DNA of 64,000 nucleotides. It comes from Siphonodentalium dalli. Its lineage: Eukaryota; Mollusca; Scaphopoda; Gadilida; Siphonodentaliidae. Each line of letters begins with the position of its first letter. Within the stretch, counting starts at the first letter, position 1. Below, one piece after another: positions 15,305-27,976 of this stretch. The notes beneath the pieces are model-generated. The model saw nothing but the letters and a program-made list of their open reading frames with translations, searched no databases and was not told the DNA's origin. The translations under genes were made by a program, and so were the position numbers. The DNA lies in contig CP136064.1 in NCBI GenBank assembly GCA_032622095.1, forward strand, positions 51,962,073 through 52,026,072. The letters are read 5' to 3'.

Positions 15305-16095
15305 GTTTTTACGACGCCCCATGTCGGCCATCTAGGATTTTTCAAAATGGTCGCCAAAACAGTTATATTCAACTAGTGTTCCATTGATAGGAGGTACCCC
15401 ATGGGTGTCCGCAAAGAAAAAATATCAAATTCAAAATTCATCACCGAATGAGATTGTATGGACTTGTAAAATTTTCACTTAACAAGCAGCTCAACATTGC
15501 ATGCTCCTTGTCGTCCACATTCAATTGTCAAAATAGCCACCGAGTACATATTTGCCATTGAGTGACATCAATATGCACTTTTGGTCATTATTGTACATCA
15601 AATTGAAGGTAAGAAATATGTTATTATAATTCCATCAGGCGGTTAATTTGTGGTTCATTGTGAAATATGTGAATTTATGGTCAGGTGAATGTACCATTAA
15701 TTACCAGTCACAGATAATCATTTCATCAAATGACCTTTACCTTACTGGGTAGCCTGAACAACATTGTCTCTTGCAGTTTAGATCATGAACTTGCATACCA
15801 ACATGCGTACTAATATCAAACAAAACAAATTAGATTCATAGAAACATACATTTTCTGTTCTCTCCCATTTTCTATATTCGTTTGCCATGGAAACCAGATT
15901 TACGGCTTACCAGTGTCAGGTTGTCCGGGTACCCCACCACAAAGGCTTCATTAGTGCATTTTCAATTGATAAGTATCCTTTATTGGAGGATATAAGTCGA
16001 TATGATATTTTCAAACAACGGAAAACCAGGTTAATATGTTTCTGGCGACCATTTAAAAAATCAAAGATGGCTACCATGGGGCGTCGAAAAATTGG
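15305..16095. repeat. Inverted repeat pair, arms of about 80 bp
   Basis: The sequence around 15308-15385 (ACGACGCCCCATG, then GGCCATCT, then AAATGGTCGCCA) reappears reverse-complemented at about 16040-16095 (TGGCGACCATTT, AGATGGCTACCATGGGGCGTCG). The arms are imperfect and about 650 bp apart. This could be the ends of a non-autonomous transposon or two opposed copies of a dispersed repeat. No gene is recognised between them. The remainder up to about 16600 holds nothing recognisable. Confidence 0.5.
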
Positions 16096-16621
16096 AATTA
16101 TGGATTTCCGAACTCTGTAGGCTATGCCTTTTCCAAAAACATGGTTTACAAAATCCCCACGAAAAACAATCTGAGGACACAAGGAGACACATGATATTCC
16201 AATTGTTTCCTGATCATATAACACTAGCAACCTACGATTGATTGAAATATGAGCACTTTTCCTCATATTTAATTGATGTCATAACAAATTACAATGTTAT
16301 ATTAATGCAACAGAAGAACTATTTTTCGCTAAGTTATACTATGTGTATAAACGTTTACTACACATAAAGACGTTTGAACATGCATTTACACCAACAGTAG
16401 AAATCTATACCAATAGTAGTGGTGAAAAGTTGAAATTTACAAAATATGTGTTACATACGCACTAACATAGACAATTATGGTATACAATATTTAATCTTCG
16501 CAACATAGCAATAAACGCTTTTATAGGGTAATTAAATCGCCGACTTTCATTACGCCACCTAGTGTGGTGTTACTAGCATTTGTTTTTTTTATATCGCATG
16601 GAGTACAGGGCGAATGTATTC

Positions 16622-17133
16622 TTGGAGATTGTTTGTACCTTACTCAATCGTACCGATATAATCACGTAGATGCCGAAATTGTAAAGTTAACGCCAGCGGT
16701 GTATAATACGTTTATGAAAATATGATAAATCCTATCGATAGAGTCAGGACAGGCTCAAATTGTAAACTTAAAGTCACCGGTGTAATAATATCTTGTTGAA
16801 AATATAAATAATCTGATAGCCTGAAAATATTGTATAACCTATTGGGAGCCCATAATAAATGGGAATAACCTATTGGGAGCCCCTGCATGTAGTGAACTGA
16901 ATTGTGGGTATTTTATGGAGATTGTTTGTACCTTACTGAATCGTACCGATATAATCACGTAGATGCCGAAGTTGTAAAGTTAACGCCACTGGTGTATAAT
17001 ATGTTTATGATAAATCGTATCGATAGAGTGAGGACAGGCTCAAATTGTAAACTTAAAGTCGAAAATATAAATAATCTGATAGCCTGAAAATATTGTATAA
17101 CCTGTTGGGAGCCCCTGGTGTAGTGAACTGAAT
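16622..17133. repeat. Direct tandem duplication, period about 293 bp
   Basis: Two diverged copies begin with TGGAGATTGTTTGTACCTTA at about 16624 and 16917 and share CACGTAGATGCCGAA, GACAGGCTCAAATTG, AATAATCTGATAGCCTG and TTGGGAGCCC. The first copy has small insertions relative to the second. The phrase AACCTNTTGGGAGCCC occurs three times (about 16840, 16868, 17099). Open frames across this region are accidental. Confidence 0.8.
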
Positions 17134-17412
17134 TATGGGTAATTTTAATTGGAGTGCGCATGTCTGTTTTTTTTGTAGTAACCGCCATCTTTTATCTTTG
17201 GAATTATCGGCGTGTTTTATGAAAATGTCACCAAGATTTCTCCACTCGATTCTTTTAAAATGCACCCTAATCGGTCAAATTCTTTTGATAATTCTATGTA
17301 AATACATCTTAGCTACTATTCGGATCTGCTTTCCCGGTCGAAAAAGGTTTAGTTTGACCAAAACGGCTATTGACAAAAGTTTGTTTATAAAATAGCGTAC
17401 TCGATAAACCCG

Positions 17413-17420
17413 GCCGTAGT
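17413..17420. repeat. hAT target site duplication (left)
   Basis: GCCGTAGT immediately precedes the left terminus CAGGCTTGGGG. The identical octamer follows the right terminus at 19102-19109. Eight bases is the standard hAT target duplication length. Confidence 0.9.
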
Positions 17421-19101
17421 CAGGCTTGGGGCAATTACTTGTGAATGTAATTAATTACAATTACAATTACTTCAACATTTTTCAATTACAATTACAATTC
17501 CCATTACATCTATTTCACAATGTAATTAATTACAATTACAATTACTTTGAAATGTAATTCAATTACAATTACAATTACATTTCAGCACATCATTGATGTA
17601 GGAACACTTTTTATTTATATAAACTTTATTTGATAACAAAACATAAATTTAATACAAGCAAGATGAAATACATGGTGAAGCACACTTGGTACAGAGCAGT
17701 CAATGTACTGAGTCCAGTATAGGTGTTCGTAGAACTGAGCAAATCATGATTTATAGCTGGCAATTCCAGCGTGTTGCATTGGCAGCTTGTAGTCGGGTTT
17801 GATCTTCTAAAAATTGGAATGATATCAGACATTTATGAACTTTGCTAACTATCTTCAATGCTTTGGCATTCTTGACCGATGTTTTTGCATATTGATTGAT
17901 CCTAGTAGGTTGTTGATCACTTGCTGATGGTGCTTGTGTGACTGTTGATTCATAGACATCTTGATGCTTTCGCTATAAAATGAAAATAATAGAGTATTTA
18001 GTAACACACATGTATCCATCATTTAATTATTAAGGGAATAAGACTATCTCAGTAAGTCAGACACATAGCCAGGCCAATTGTAAAGGACAATGAGATAATC
18101 AACACTCTGATTGTTAATTAGAGTCATAATCTTAATTAGCCTTTGTGGCCACCAGCTTATTGGTAACACAATGCCTCCACTAGACAGTGCTAATTGGGGG
18201 ATTACTGAGGCAGATATTTGTCTCCACTTTGTCATTCAGTTGCAAATTAGAAGGGACAAGATACAATGCATATACCAAATCAAATCAAATCAAATCAAAC
18301 GTGGTACGAATGGTGAACAAGAATTACAAAAATAAATTAAATTACCAATACCACCATATGACTGAAGTTATATGTCATTGGAATTAAACAAAACTAATAC
18401 ATAGAAATGGAAACTTACCTTCAGATGTGTCACAAAATTGGAGGTAACTTTTTTGGAACTGGATATTGTAGTTGGGCAAATTTTGCACTTCGCTTTCATA
18501 GGACACGATGTGTCATTCTGCAAATTAAAATGCTGCCATATTTTTTGTAGACATGTTGATAGTATTAGCAATGGTTGGTATGAATTTCTACCATAGCATA
18601 TATACCATATCAGATGGAGATAATGAAACATTATCATAAGAGTGATATATTATAGTGATCTATTGTCTATTTTTTAAAGTTGGTTTCTCATTGTATTTAT
18701 CAAAACAAGCCTTCTACCTCAAAGGTTAACCAATGCTTAAGCAAACAGACAGGAGGTGTCAACAGATTCACCATTGAGACACAGTGGATAAAAACTCAGT
18801 GCTGTGACAACATAGTGATAGCCAGTCACCAGTCTTACACTTTGAAAGTTTGGAGAAAAAAAATATTTGAAGAAACCATTGGATGAATCATGAAAGAGAA
18901 CTTTGAGAAGCAACAAGTACCTGTGATTTTGAAGTAATTGAAATTAAACCCTAATTACAATTACAATTACATCCTAACCAATTACAATTGCAATTACATG
19001 TAATTGAAAATAAACTCAATTACCAATTACATGCAATTACTTGAAAAAATGTAATTAATTACAATCAATTACAATTACAAATTACAATTACCCCATCCCT
19101 G
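17421..19101 (-). mobile_element. Non-autonomous hAT transposon, 1681 bp
   Basis: The left end reads CAGGCTTGGGGCAATTAC and the right end, reverse-complemented, reads CAGGGATGGGGTAATTG, giving short imperfect terminal inverted repeats of the CAGG...TGGGG type known in hAT elements. Both ends are followed inward by 100-170 bp of sub-terminal iterations of ATTACAATTAC/GTAATTGTAATT, probably transposase binding sites. A perfect 8-bp duplication, GCCGTAGT, flanks the element. Inside, the only coding trace is a BED-type zinc finger on the minus strand near 18400-18560. No DDE/RNase H core or dimerisation domain is visible, so the copy is an internally deleted derivative needing transposase from elsewhere. 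Confidence 0.88.
18368..18637 (-). pseudogene. BED zinc finger remnant of hAT transposase
   Basis: The minus-strand frame contains WQHFNLQND, then AKCKIC, then TSNFVTHLK at roughly residues 34-72. This matches the BED finger layout: an aromatic W-x-x-F start, C-x2-C, and a T-S-N-(F/L)-x-x-H-L-K helix. BED fingers sit at the N-terminus of hAT transposases and bind the element ends. Flanking residues are hydrophobic translation of intron-like DNA; a CTTACCTTC donor-like sequence on the plus strand near 18413 (reading GAAGGTAAG on the minus strand) fits an exon ending just after the finger. The rest of the transposase is absent. Confidence 0.65.
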
Positions 19102-19109
19102 GCCGTAGT
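19102..19109. repeat. hAT target site duplication (right)
   Basis: GCCGTAGT, identical to 17413-17420, directly after the right terminus CCCCATCCCTG. Confidence 0.9.
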
Positions 19110-19117
19110 ACGGCCGT

Positions 19118-19490
19118 AGATGGTTATCGAAAACAAATTCAATTTCTTCCATCTAAAAGATAATTACGCGCTGGACTCTGTCATTTTAAGAATATATAAG
19201 TATTACACACAGACACACGAATTCTCAACTCAAAATTTTGAAAAATGACAGTTTTGTCAACATAAATCGATTTTATTTGCAAATCCCATGTTATTAAAAT
19301 TTAACTTATTGTTAAATTTTATCATCGAAAAAAATTCATTTCTTCCACCTAAAACATAATTATGTGCTGTATCCTATCATTTTAGGAATATATACGTATC
19401 CCACTCAAACACACCAAGTCTCAGCTTAAAATTTTGAAAAATAAGAGATTTATCAACATAAATCGATTTGTATGGCAGATCCCATAAATT
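19118..19490. repeat. Two diverged tandem copies, about 195 bp each
   Basis: Both copies contain TTCTTCCA(T/C)CTAAAA, TCATTTTA(A/G)GAATATATA, CAAAATTTTGAAAAAT and CAACATAAATCGATTT in the same order (copy 1 about 19118-19310, copy 2 about 19318-19490). No coding content is seen. Confidence 0.75.
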
Positions 19491-19569
19491 TTAGGGCCCT
19501 TCAAATGTTTTCTGAGCTGTTCCATATTGGCACCAGAGTCCATATTTGACTGGTTCTACATGATAATTG

Positions 19570-20450
19570 TGCAACAGTACAGTCGCGTTACTTTATACGT
19601 CAACATTGGTCATTATCACTCGACAAATTTATTTCGGTCTATCGTATCAACCCCTATTTCCCCCGCGTAGCCTGACTAAGTGTCAACATTGGTCTTTATC
19701 GCTCCACTAATTTGTACAATTTCATCGGTATGAATTCCATATCCAATTATCCACATATAACCAACCCAATCTCTAATCCCAGTCCAATTTATTTATTTTT
19801 TTCATCGCTATAGTCACGTTACGAAATATTTTATTGAGTGATACTTGTACTTATATGTCTATGGTATTACTATAGTATACCGTATACGTATATCAATTGC
19901 TATTCCTTTCTATATAATTCTGGTGCCATCTATAGAGATAGAGATAATTTCCGACCCCCCCCCCCCCCGGGCCCCCCCAATTTTATATCATTGCTGCTTT
20001 AGTACAGTCGCGATGCATTACATGGCAACATCGCTCCACTAATTTATGTCAGTTCATCGGTACGAACCCCTTTTTCTCCGAGTCCATATAACCAAACCAA
20101 CATCTTATCCCGGCCTAAATTATTATTTTTACTTTCATCGGTATAGTTGTGTTACATACATATTTTTTATCATTTGATTCTAATTTGTATTGTACCACTA
20201 TAGAAGTCCATAAATTACTATTCTGGCACTATATAGAGATGACTAAAATTATGACACCCCCCCCCCCTATTTTATAACCTTGTTGCAACAGTAGAGTTGA
20301 GATGCATAATATGTCAACATTGGTCGTTATCGCTCTACAGATTTATATCGGTTCAACCCTTAGTTCCCTGTAATGCCCACCCCTCCCTCAATTTATTTTT
20401 TCATTTGTATTATAGTCTCGTTACGTACACATTTTTCTTTTATAACTTTT
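19570..20450. repeat. Diverged tandem repeat, at least three copies
   Basis: The phrases ACAGT(C/A)G(C/A)G, GTCAACATTGGTC, TATCGCTC(C/T)AC, TTCATCGGTA and CGTTACGTACA recur in order at about 19576, 20001 and 20289, with a partial extra copy near 19690. Two copies carry cytosine runs (19957-19978 and about 20257-20268), which are likely assembly-sensitive. No gene is recognised. Confidence 0.7.
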
Positions 20451-20670
20451 GCTTCAACGCGCCGAGTTCTAGCTGCTGCAGAGAATACAAAACTGACAAC
20501 ATATTGAAATGTAAGCAGGCTTCAAACTAATATTATCCAATAAAAACTCTGGCTACATCAGAAATTTGTGTATAAGGTGTACTCGCATTTGTTGCGTTAA
20601 AAAAAAAAAGGTCCCAAGTCAAGGTCCAAATCCCCAACAAACTGATGTGAGGTTTAACTCCATCTACATA

Positions 20671-21066
20671 CAGTAATGTCCAAAGTAATTGATCACTTAA
20701 CCACAGCAGAATTATGGGTAATTTTTCAAGATTTTAAATCCTGAAAAATTACCCTTAATTCTGCTGTGGTTAATTGGTCAATTACTTTAGGCATTACTGT
20801 AGCCCATATAAGGATGTGAGGTCTAATGATAACTCCATCCACATACAGTAATGTCCAAAGTAATTGACCACTTAAGCACAGCAGATTGTGGGTAATTTTT
20901 CCGGATTTTAAATCCTGAAAAATTACCCATAATTCTGCTGTGGTTAAGTGGTCAATTACTTTGGGCATTACTGTATCCCATATAAGGATGTGAGGTCTAA
21001 TGATAACTCCATCTACATACAGTAATGTCCAAAGTAATTGACCACTTAACCACAGCAGAATTATGG
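20671..21066. mobile_element. Tandem array of palindromic Tc1/mariner-type MITEs
   Basis: Two complete palindromes (20671-20799 and 20846-20973) and a half copy (21020-21066). Each starts CAGTAATGTCCAAAGTAATT and ends with the reverse complement CATTACTG, and each complete unit is flanked by TA. The arms are long (about 60 bp) and almost fully self-complementary, meeting near GATTTTAAATCC. TA target duplications and the CAGT-type terminus fit the Tc1/mariner group. The units repeat with a period of about 174 bp together with a shared linker (CATATAAGGATGTGAGG...), so the array grew by tandem duplication of MITE plus flank, not by three insertions. Confidence 0.85.
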
Positions 21067-22352
21067 CGTTCAATATGGTCTACCTAATTCTGCTCCAAAA
21101 ACATGTATATTGAATATATGGATGTTTATTGGGGGGAAACCGATTATTTCAATGATATTTTCATTAACTGGCATCCAAAAACCGACCTACGGGAGCGCGC
21201 TTCGCACACGACTGTTTCTTAAGTATATGTGCATATTTAATAAGTCAACAATTCGAAGCACAACAAATAAGATTGGCGGGGTCCCTTGCGCTTGCGCGAT
21301 CTGTCCATCAAAACATATTTAGACATCTCAAGACACGTAAGACCCAATAACTTAATATACAGAATAGATACATCTATTGCCTGAGTGACTAATATTTATA
21401 TTTGTTACAATGGGGTCAAATAGTTGCGAAGCCAGCACCACAATTCTTTCCCTCCATAGTAAATATTAAAACAACTTATAAAGAATTATTTATTTACCTT
21501 ATATTTGGTATGGAGCGTCCTTGGTTTACTGGAGTTCAGATTGTTAACATCACGTCACCAAGTCAATTACTCGCGAAGCCACAGCCATAACTATGTCCCT
21601 CCATAGTAATTCTCAAAACAACTTCTTAAGAACAATTGACCAGGTCAGTCGCGCAATTATTGGAAGAGCCACGGTCAATCATTTTTTTTTAAACCAAATT
21701 TTACATTTAAATTATTCCTTTATTTAACCAAAAAAAAAATTTAAATGATAAAATTAACTTTTACTACTTGCTAAATTTTATCTTTTAATTATTTCATTTA
21801 AATTTTAGACTAAAATTTAAAAATATACAGTCCCAGTATTTACAGTATACTAAGTCCAAGTCTTTATAATCTGTTGAGTGACCCCACAGTCATTTACTTG
21901 CTTTGTTAGTAATAATTTGAAGGATTACTTGTTTAAACGCAATTGTTATCAAAATATTTTATGTATTTTTTATAATTTCTATTTATATGTAATACTATAA
22001 TCTTGGTGGCGTTACCATTTCTGACTATGGTTTTCTTGTTGTTACTGTCTTGTAAATTACCGGTATAGATGTTTTATATCATTGGCCCCTGGACACCATA
22101 ATGACCCACATAACTATTGTACACATTTACCTAGAAACCTTAATCCTCACAACCGTGACAGCTTCGCCGAAGTGGCCGGCTAATTTAAATTAAGCTGCTC
22201 TTTGATGGCTTAGCAACAACTCCCAGACAGCCACATGATCGGAAACTGATACATTAGGCATCGATTTGGTTGTTTTTCGCTTAAATGGCAGGCCGATCAA
22301 TCTTGCGTGAGCTTATATTATCGAGAAATTTCTTTGTGGTCCTGAAACCGAA
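21067..22352. other. AT-rich non-coding stretch with a weak duplication
   Basis: No gene is recognised. Two related segments (about 21425-21490 and 21570-21630) share GCGAAGCCA, TCCCTCCATAGTAA and AAAACAACTT. An extremely AT-rich patch of A- and T-runs lies at 21680-21830. Confidence 0.55.
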
Positions 22353-22538
22353 ATGTCACAGAGCTTCAACAGTGACAAAGATAAATTGAATGAGTGTCAT
22401 ATATTATCCGCAATCAATGCCCATTTTAAAACGACATGGACCACACAAAGTATCACTTCACACCATGCCGTATATATAGTGATTTGGAGCTCTATTGTTT
22501 CCATAGCTGGATCGTTTAGTGGTCTGTTAACAGCTTCG
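22353..22538 (+). CDS. Candidate host first exon with a membrane segment
   Basis: An ATG-led frame of 62 codons ends exactly at CAGCTTCG followed by GTAAGT, a consensus 5' splice donor at 22539. Residues 39-62 (from AVYIVIWSSIV to FSGLLTAS) are hydrophobic enough for a transmembrane or signal-anchor segment. I do not recognise the family. The frame stays open past the donor to 22721, so an intronless reading is also possible. No TATA element or downstream exon was identified. Treat as speculative; a chance ORF with a chance donor is a real alternative. Confidence 0.25.
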
Positions 22539-22859
22539 GTAAGTCTAACATATATTCGCAAGCTATATCAGGGTAGCTATCCTCTGATGGATAGAAGAAA
22601 CAGGTTTTACAAGATTCTTGTCAAAATTAAGGAAAACGCTCGTGCAAAACGATTTTTTGGCTTCACCAAATTAAATGATGCTATAGTAATGAAAATCGAG
22701 TTTATAACAGTTCGCAAGTGATAAGTTTCCGAAATAAATACCGATCTGTGTGGGACTATTGGAATATATATTCCAATTTCATTATACGAACGAATCAACA
22801 GCGAAGACGCGCATACATCAACATGTAGTGACATTCACTGTTTTATGAGTGAGGCAAAG

Positions 22860-23220
22860 TGGTAACATTTGGATGTGGAATTCCATGTTAATTTTCGGGG
22901 AAAGTTAACTAAAACGTCACAAAGCGTAGGTGACCATATCATATCTTATTGGAAATGTTGAATGCGTATTTAGTGACAACGTAGATCAGAATTATCCAGT
23001 TTGGATATTATTAGGAAGTAGGTCAACAGTACATGATTGTTTACAAATATTTCCATCAAAATTCAAATGTCACAAAATAAAATAAAAAATCGACATCCGA
23101 TGTCACTAAACATATGTTCTCACTTTCCAACAAGACACGATGCGGTCTTCTACGCTTTGTAAGTATTGAGTAATCTTTTCCCCGAATATTAATACTGAAT
23201 TCTCCATTCAAATGTTACCA
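22860..23220. mobile_element. MITE with long terminal inverted repeats, about 361 bp
   Basis: The left end TGGTAACATTTGGATG is mirrored by the right end CATTCAAATGTTACCA. Arms of about 125 bp can be followed inward: TTCGGGGAAA on the left against TTTTCCCCGAA on the right, CACAAAGCGTAGG against CTACGCTTTGT, CTTATTGGAAA against TTTCCAACAAG, and TTTAGTGAC against GTCACTAAA. The centre is about 100 bp. A target duplication is not clear. No coding capacity, so it would depend on an unknown transposase. Confidence 0.75.
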
Positions 23221-23388
23221 ATTTTTCCTCCATCTTAATTGTTTTACTAACGGGTCGCATGTGGCGTGCATTAATTCAGTAATTGTTTTTATTAATTTAG
23301 CAGACCACCAGAGACAGTATTTATTATAAATCGGTCCTGTATCAGAGATGAAAATCATATATGGCAGATTTTGGTGCAGAAATAAAAT

Positions 23389-23430
23389 ACGACGCATTTG
23401 TAACCAGTTACTGGGTTACAAATACGTCGT
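23389..23430. repeat. Short perfect-looking hairpin
   Basis: ACGACGCATTTGTAACC and GGTTACAAATACGTCGT form 17-bp arms with one mismatch around an 8-base loop. The same GGTTACAAATGCGCC phrase recurs at 23489, so it may be part of a dispersed element. Confidence 0.6.
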
Positions 23431-23522
23431 GGTTTTGTTCAAGTCAACTCAACGTTTGCTCGTGTGTGAGCTCCGACCAGTAATCCGGTTACAAATGCGC
23501 CCTATTTTTTTGGCATTTGGAG

Positions 23523-23735
23523 TTACATTAGGAAGTCGTTTAAAAAATCCGACATGTTTTTTGTCACATAGAAAATATTTCACCCATCCTTGTTTAGAAA
23601 AGGGTTACAAAGTTACATTTGGAAGTCGTTGTTTTTTGTTACATAGTTACAATTTCTTATCAGAGAATTACTCCAACTAGAAAAATTAAAATATTTCACC
23701 TATCCTTATTGAAAAAAGGGTTATAATGTATATTT
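23523..23735. repeat. Diverged direct duplication
   Basis: GTTACATT(A/T)GGAAGTCGTT, GT(C/T)ACATAG, AAAATATTTCACC(C/T)ATCCTT and AAAAGGGTTA occur twice in the same order, at about 23523-23607 and 23612-23726. Confidence 0.65.
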
Positions 23736-26700
23736 CGTTCACCAAATCTGGACATATCTAATGAAAACCGGTGAGCCGATTGATACCTCTGGAAGAGATT
23801 GAGATTTTCAACCCGTTGTGCGGCCGTTATCTCGTAATTTGACTGATGTGTCATTTATCGGTTGATATATATTGTACTTTGCGTTTGCTATTAAACAGAC
23901 ATTTTTGAACCAAACAATATGCATACGTAATTATGCACATGTAGAAGTGCCAATATAGGTTGATACACGAAATACTAATATACAGACTTTATGCCCTAAA
24001 AATCATTATTGTTGAAATATTTTAAAGTATATCCGTTCTTAGACGTTTCGTGCAACCTCATTAAAGAGTAAACATTTCGAAGACGAGGTTCTAAATTTAT
24101 GGACACCACAAACAATCCAGAGAGATTAATCTTATGAATAAGATTATTACCCAGAATAATTTAAAATCATCCAACACTCCGTTATAGGAAATTTCCCGAT
24201 ATTTCTAATTCGGTTGCTAAATATGAATTTATCATCCACACCGTTTTTATATCCGACAATGGAATTACGAAGGTGTTTTGCTAAATGTGTCTTCTTGATA
24301 TTGTACCACCATTATTATTTCATCAATTTAAATTATAATTCGTAATCATTTTGGGAAAGTCTCTCGCTGAATATGTTCGCTATACGATTTCCTTGATGGG
24401 TTATTGATGATGAGTTGAACAGTTCAACGCGCGCCCAGTAATAACAGTGCATTCCTGCATAGGAAAATATATATCATTAGATATTGAACGGCCTTATTTA
24501 ATACACCATATTACATTTCTTCGACTCATGAATGTATTCCTTAACATATCGTATTAAAGAATTACGGGTGGCATCTTGTCGGTCGTTTTGAGTGCATTCG
24601 CAAACAATCAGACTTAGACGTTATACATGTATATGTTAGTGTACGGCAAATTGTAAATCGCAATACATTTACTGACGTGGGGATTTGTGTCGTCTCAACC
24701 CAGATAGAAATAACTGTGTTGCCCAGAGATAGACAAATATTGGGTTTTTTTTTCGATCAAAAGGCAACTAAACGATATAATTACGATTGACCGACTGCAT
24801 TTAAGATATAAATTACTTATGCCACAATCCCCTTGTAGTTACATTCGCTACAATAACATATGTTTAAAATAAGTGTAACAGTACCATGTTTGGCTTTTTA
24901 AGGATGGCAATTGCTCCAGCTCGACTTGAATCATGTTTTAGATGTATAATATATAAAAGGGATTAGGGGGCATCTTATATATGTATACTATATAAAATCG
25001 ATTAGGGGCAACTTATAAACCTCTCTCCCGATACTCCGGCTCATATCGGTACTCCTAAAATCAAAATAATGAAGGCGGCGATTGATGGTTATGCATAATG
25101 ATTACACAATTTTGCCATTTCTCAATATTGGTGCAAGCACCACACCATTTGATATGCTCCAAATGAGTTCTATATTAAATATTCAAGACAAAAGGGTGAG
25201 TTGTCTCAGTCGGTAAGATGTGTATAATGGCATGCGTCATATGGGAACAGTTACTCTTATGGTGAGTTTATATATCGAGTCGATCGCCACACGAACAGAG
25301 GACACGACTGGAATGAGGAACATAAAGCATTTGTTGAAAATATGGTACCCTATTGACTGATACCATACAACCTCAACGATGCAGGCACAACTCCCAGTCT
25401 GTACATCAAATATGTTTAAAAAGATCAATCAGTGTTTATGATAGTTAATATACTAAAACATACTACATGAGCCGACGGTGAAAATTTTAAATTATGAAGA
25501 TAACAGAATTTAATTAGGGTTGTCATGATATTGACATGAGGGACAAATATAAGTGAGAAAGCACGTTTGATTCATGGCCATTAACGGATGGTCGTAAATC
25601 TATGGAACCATATTTTGACTTGGATAAAATATTGATTATGACACTGCAGCTGCCACGGTCATACTAATAAGCCTAAACCCGTTAATTGAGCGCCTATTTG
25701 GATTTTAAATTGTCCCTCGCGCTTCCGCCTGGACAACAATGCGAAAAACAGCAATGGATATAATCGCCTATTCATCTCCATGCACTGGGGTTTCGTCTGC
25801 ATGCACTGGAATCTGCATTTAAAATGAAGAAGCCGTTCTGATCTATCATACTGAAACATTTATCTGTGTAAATGCAGGTTCGGCTATTTATAAGATTAGT
25901 GGAGTTATTTCGAAGTCGTGTACCGTGCCCGCCCCTTTGCATGGTATTTCGGTGTTTGACGCCTTGGTCGTTATGCCATGTCGCGAAGCTTTAGGTTTCA
26001 TTTGTGTAGACATGTTAGTAGGAAAATTGTTTCAGAACACACAGAGACCAGGCACCGACACCAGGGACGCATGTGTCAGGTTAACACCACAATGCTTATT
26101 GAATAATATGAGACGAATTGGGTGACTGGGATACAGCTTAGTTAAAATGGCGTGTTCGATCAAGAAATGGCGGAGCTAGGGGCACTTACCACTTTTCTGT
26201 CCAATGAAATCATCGATATATGAAGTTCATTTAAATTCTCAATTCAGCCCTAATAAACCCATATAAACCGTGATTTATATCGGCTTACATTGGTATGTCC
26301 AGCGTGTTTTGAAACACCCCAGTAGAGTCAATATGAAATGTTAAAGATGTACCTTGGTTATTTATAAGGACACCCAGAAATTCTTCAATACTTCAATTAG
26401 TTCGCATCGTGTACAGTTTATTGTGAATCTATACCATATATGTATGAACCCATTGTGTACCTAACCAGTTGCTCTGGTGCAAAACTAAATTTAAACTAAG
26501 ATTTCATTCGAACATTATTAAATCGGAGCACTGTAATCATGAATGCTCATTTTAATGTTTGTTTCGTGGAAAATGTAGCACAACCATCACTATATATAGG
26601 AGAGTATGTGTTTAAATTTAAACTTATTATGCTGACTCGCTTCCGGTAGATAATCCGCTCTGATGTGATTTTAAAGCCCAAAAATAAGTAACAATTTAAT

Positions 26701-27976
26701 GAACGTACAGATGGTGTGCAAATGAGCTGGAAATGAACAGAATGGTACAATCGTCATCATACTGATGTGTAATGATATGACTCCCATTTGGAGCCAATTA
26801 TTTTCCTGTACTTGGCAGATATTTATTCCTACTAGCAATATGCCGTACAGTAACAAATCAGGTGAATTACAATTTTCACGAAACTGCTCCTACAATCAGC
26901 CATACACCAGATAATTATCTCTTTCGGCAGTAATTTTAATAAACAGCCGAAAAACTCAAGTTTGATGCTATGATTATGATTATGAACCTTTCTTGCGTCA
27001 TGTGTTAAAAATACAAACGAGCTGTGTATACGATATTCGGTATTTATCAGACCGTGGAATTTCACATAATAATCGTGATGCATGTCCTTGATTTACAGAA
27101 AGTAGATTTTAGAAGTATACTCACCAATTATTCCCAGTGATTTTGATATTCCATATTATACTTCCATATTTTAATATGGGAGTATATTGTATTTCTGTTT
27201 CTCCATTTTACTTATTATTATTCCTAGTAAATTGGTAACGCTTAATCTCAGAAACAGCTAAACGTAGAACGCTGAAATTTCCGGTGTGTGTACAACATCT
27301 ACAGTATACGGCCGCTAAGCCATTGATATTTGTGTCTGTGCTTGCTTTATGGAGTTATGGCCCTTAAACCGGCCTCTCATATTTATAGACAAGTGTTGAG
27401 TATAGCTGGAACGCATTGAGGCAGCGGAACTATTTTGATGTAGAGCAACTTAAACTCAATTCATTTCTACAAAATGGCCGTTATCCGATTAATGACCGCT
27501 GCGTGGGGAGGAGTGTTAAATATCGTTAAAATAAATTCTCTCCGATCGCGACCAAACTTGCATGTCGTGGTATACATGGCACCCAGATGACGATGTCGAA
27601 CATTTTCTAAATCCGTAGAAAATTGACCGGGTTACCGGCCCCTGAATGTTCATAAAAAATGAAGTATCATGGAGGAACGTGGCTAACGGAGGAGGTGAAG
27701 CGCGGAAGAGGGTGAAACCAGGACGGGGAGGCAGTGAAACCAGCCATGGTGATGAGACCAGGGCGGGGGGGGGGTGAGAGCAGTCAGACCGGTGACGGAT
27801 GTAAGCGTCAGATTTATATTAAAAAACAAAATTATGAGTGGATGTCATAGGAGGAATCCACGCGCAACTAATGTGCGATTTTCTAAGTTTTAGACAAGAC
27901 GGTTTACTCCTGTGGCGTAAACCATTAACAGGTCTTATGTATTACTCTAACTGAAACCCTCTTGGTATACACTTAA
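23736..27976. other. Long non-coding stretch
   Basis: I find no supportable gene in these 4.2 kb. Short frames (for example near 25925 and 26832) have no recognised similarity or splice signals. Near 25201-25300 the sequence TGTCTCAGTCGGTAAG followed by TCGAGTCGATCGCC resembles the A and B boxes of a decayed tRNA-derived SINE, but too weakly to annotate. Around 27660-27780 the sequence is G-rich with short repeats of GGTGA(A/G)ACCAGG type. Confidence 0.55.

Noticed and set aside
15199-17395. Several short frames of 60-116 residues
   Set aside because: No similarity, no splice context, and they overlap inverted or duplicated repeats.
20726-21073. 115-residue minus-strand frame
   Set aside because: It runs through the MITE array and repeats the same peptide.
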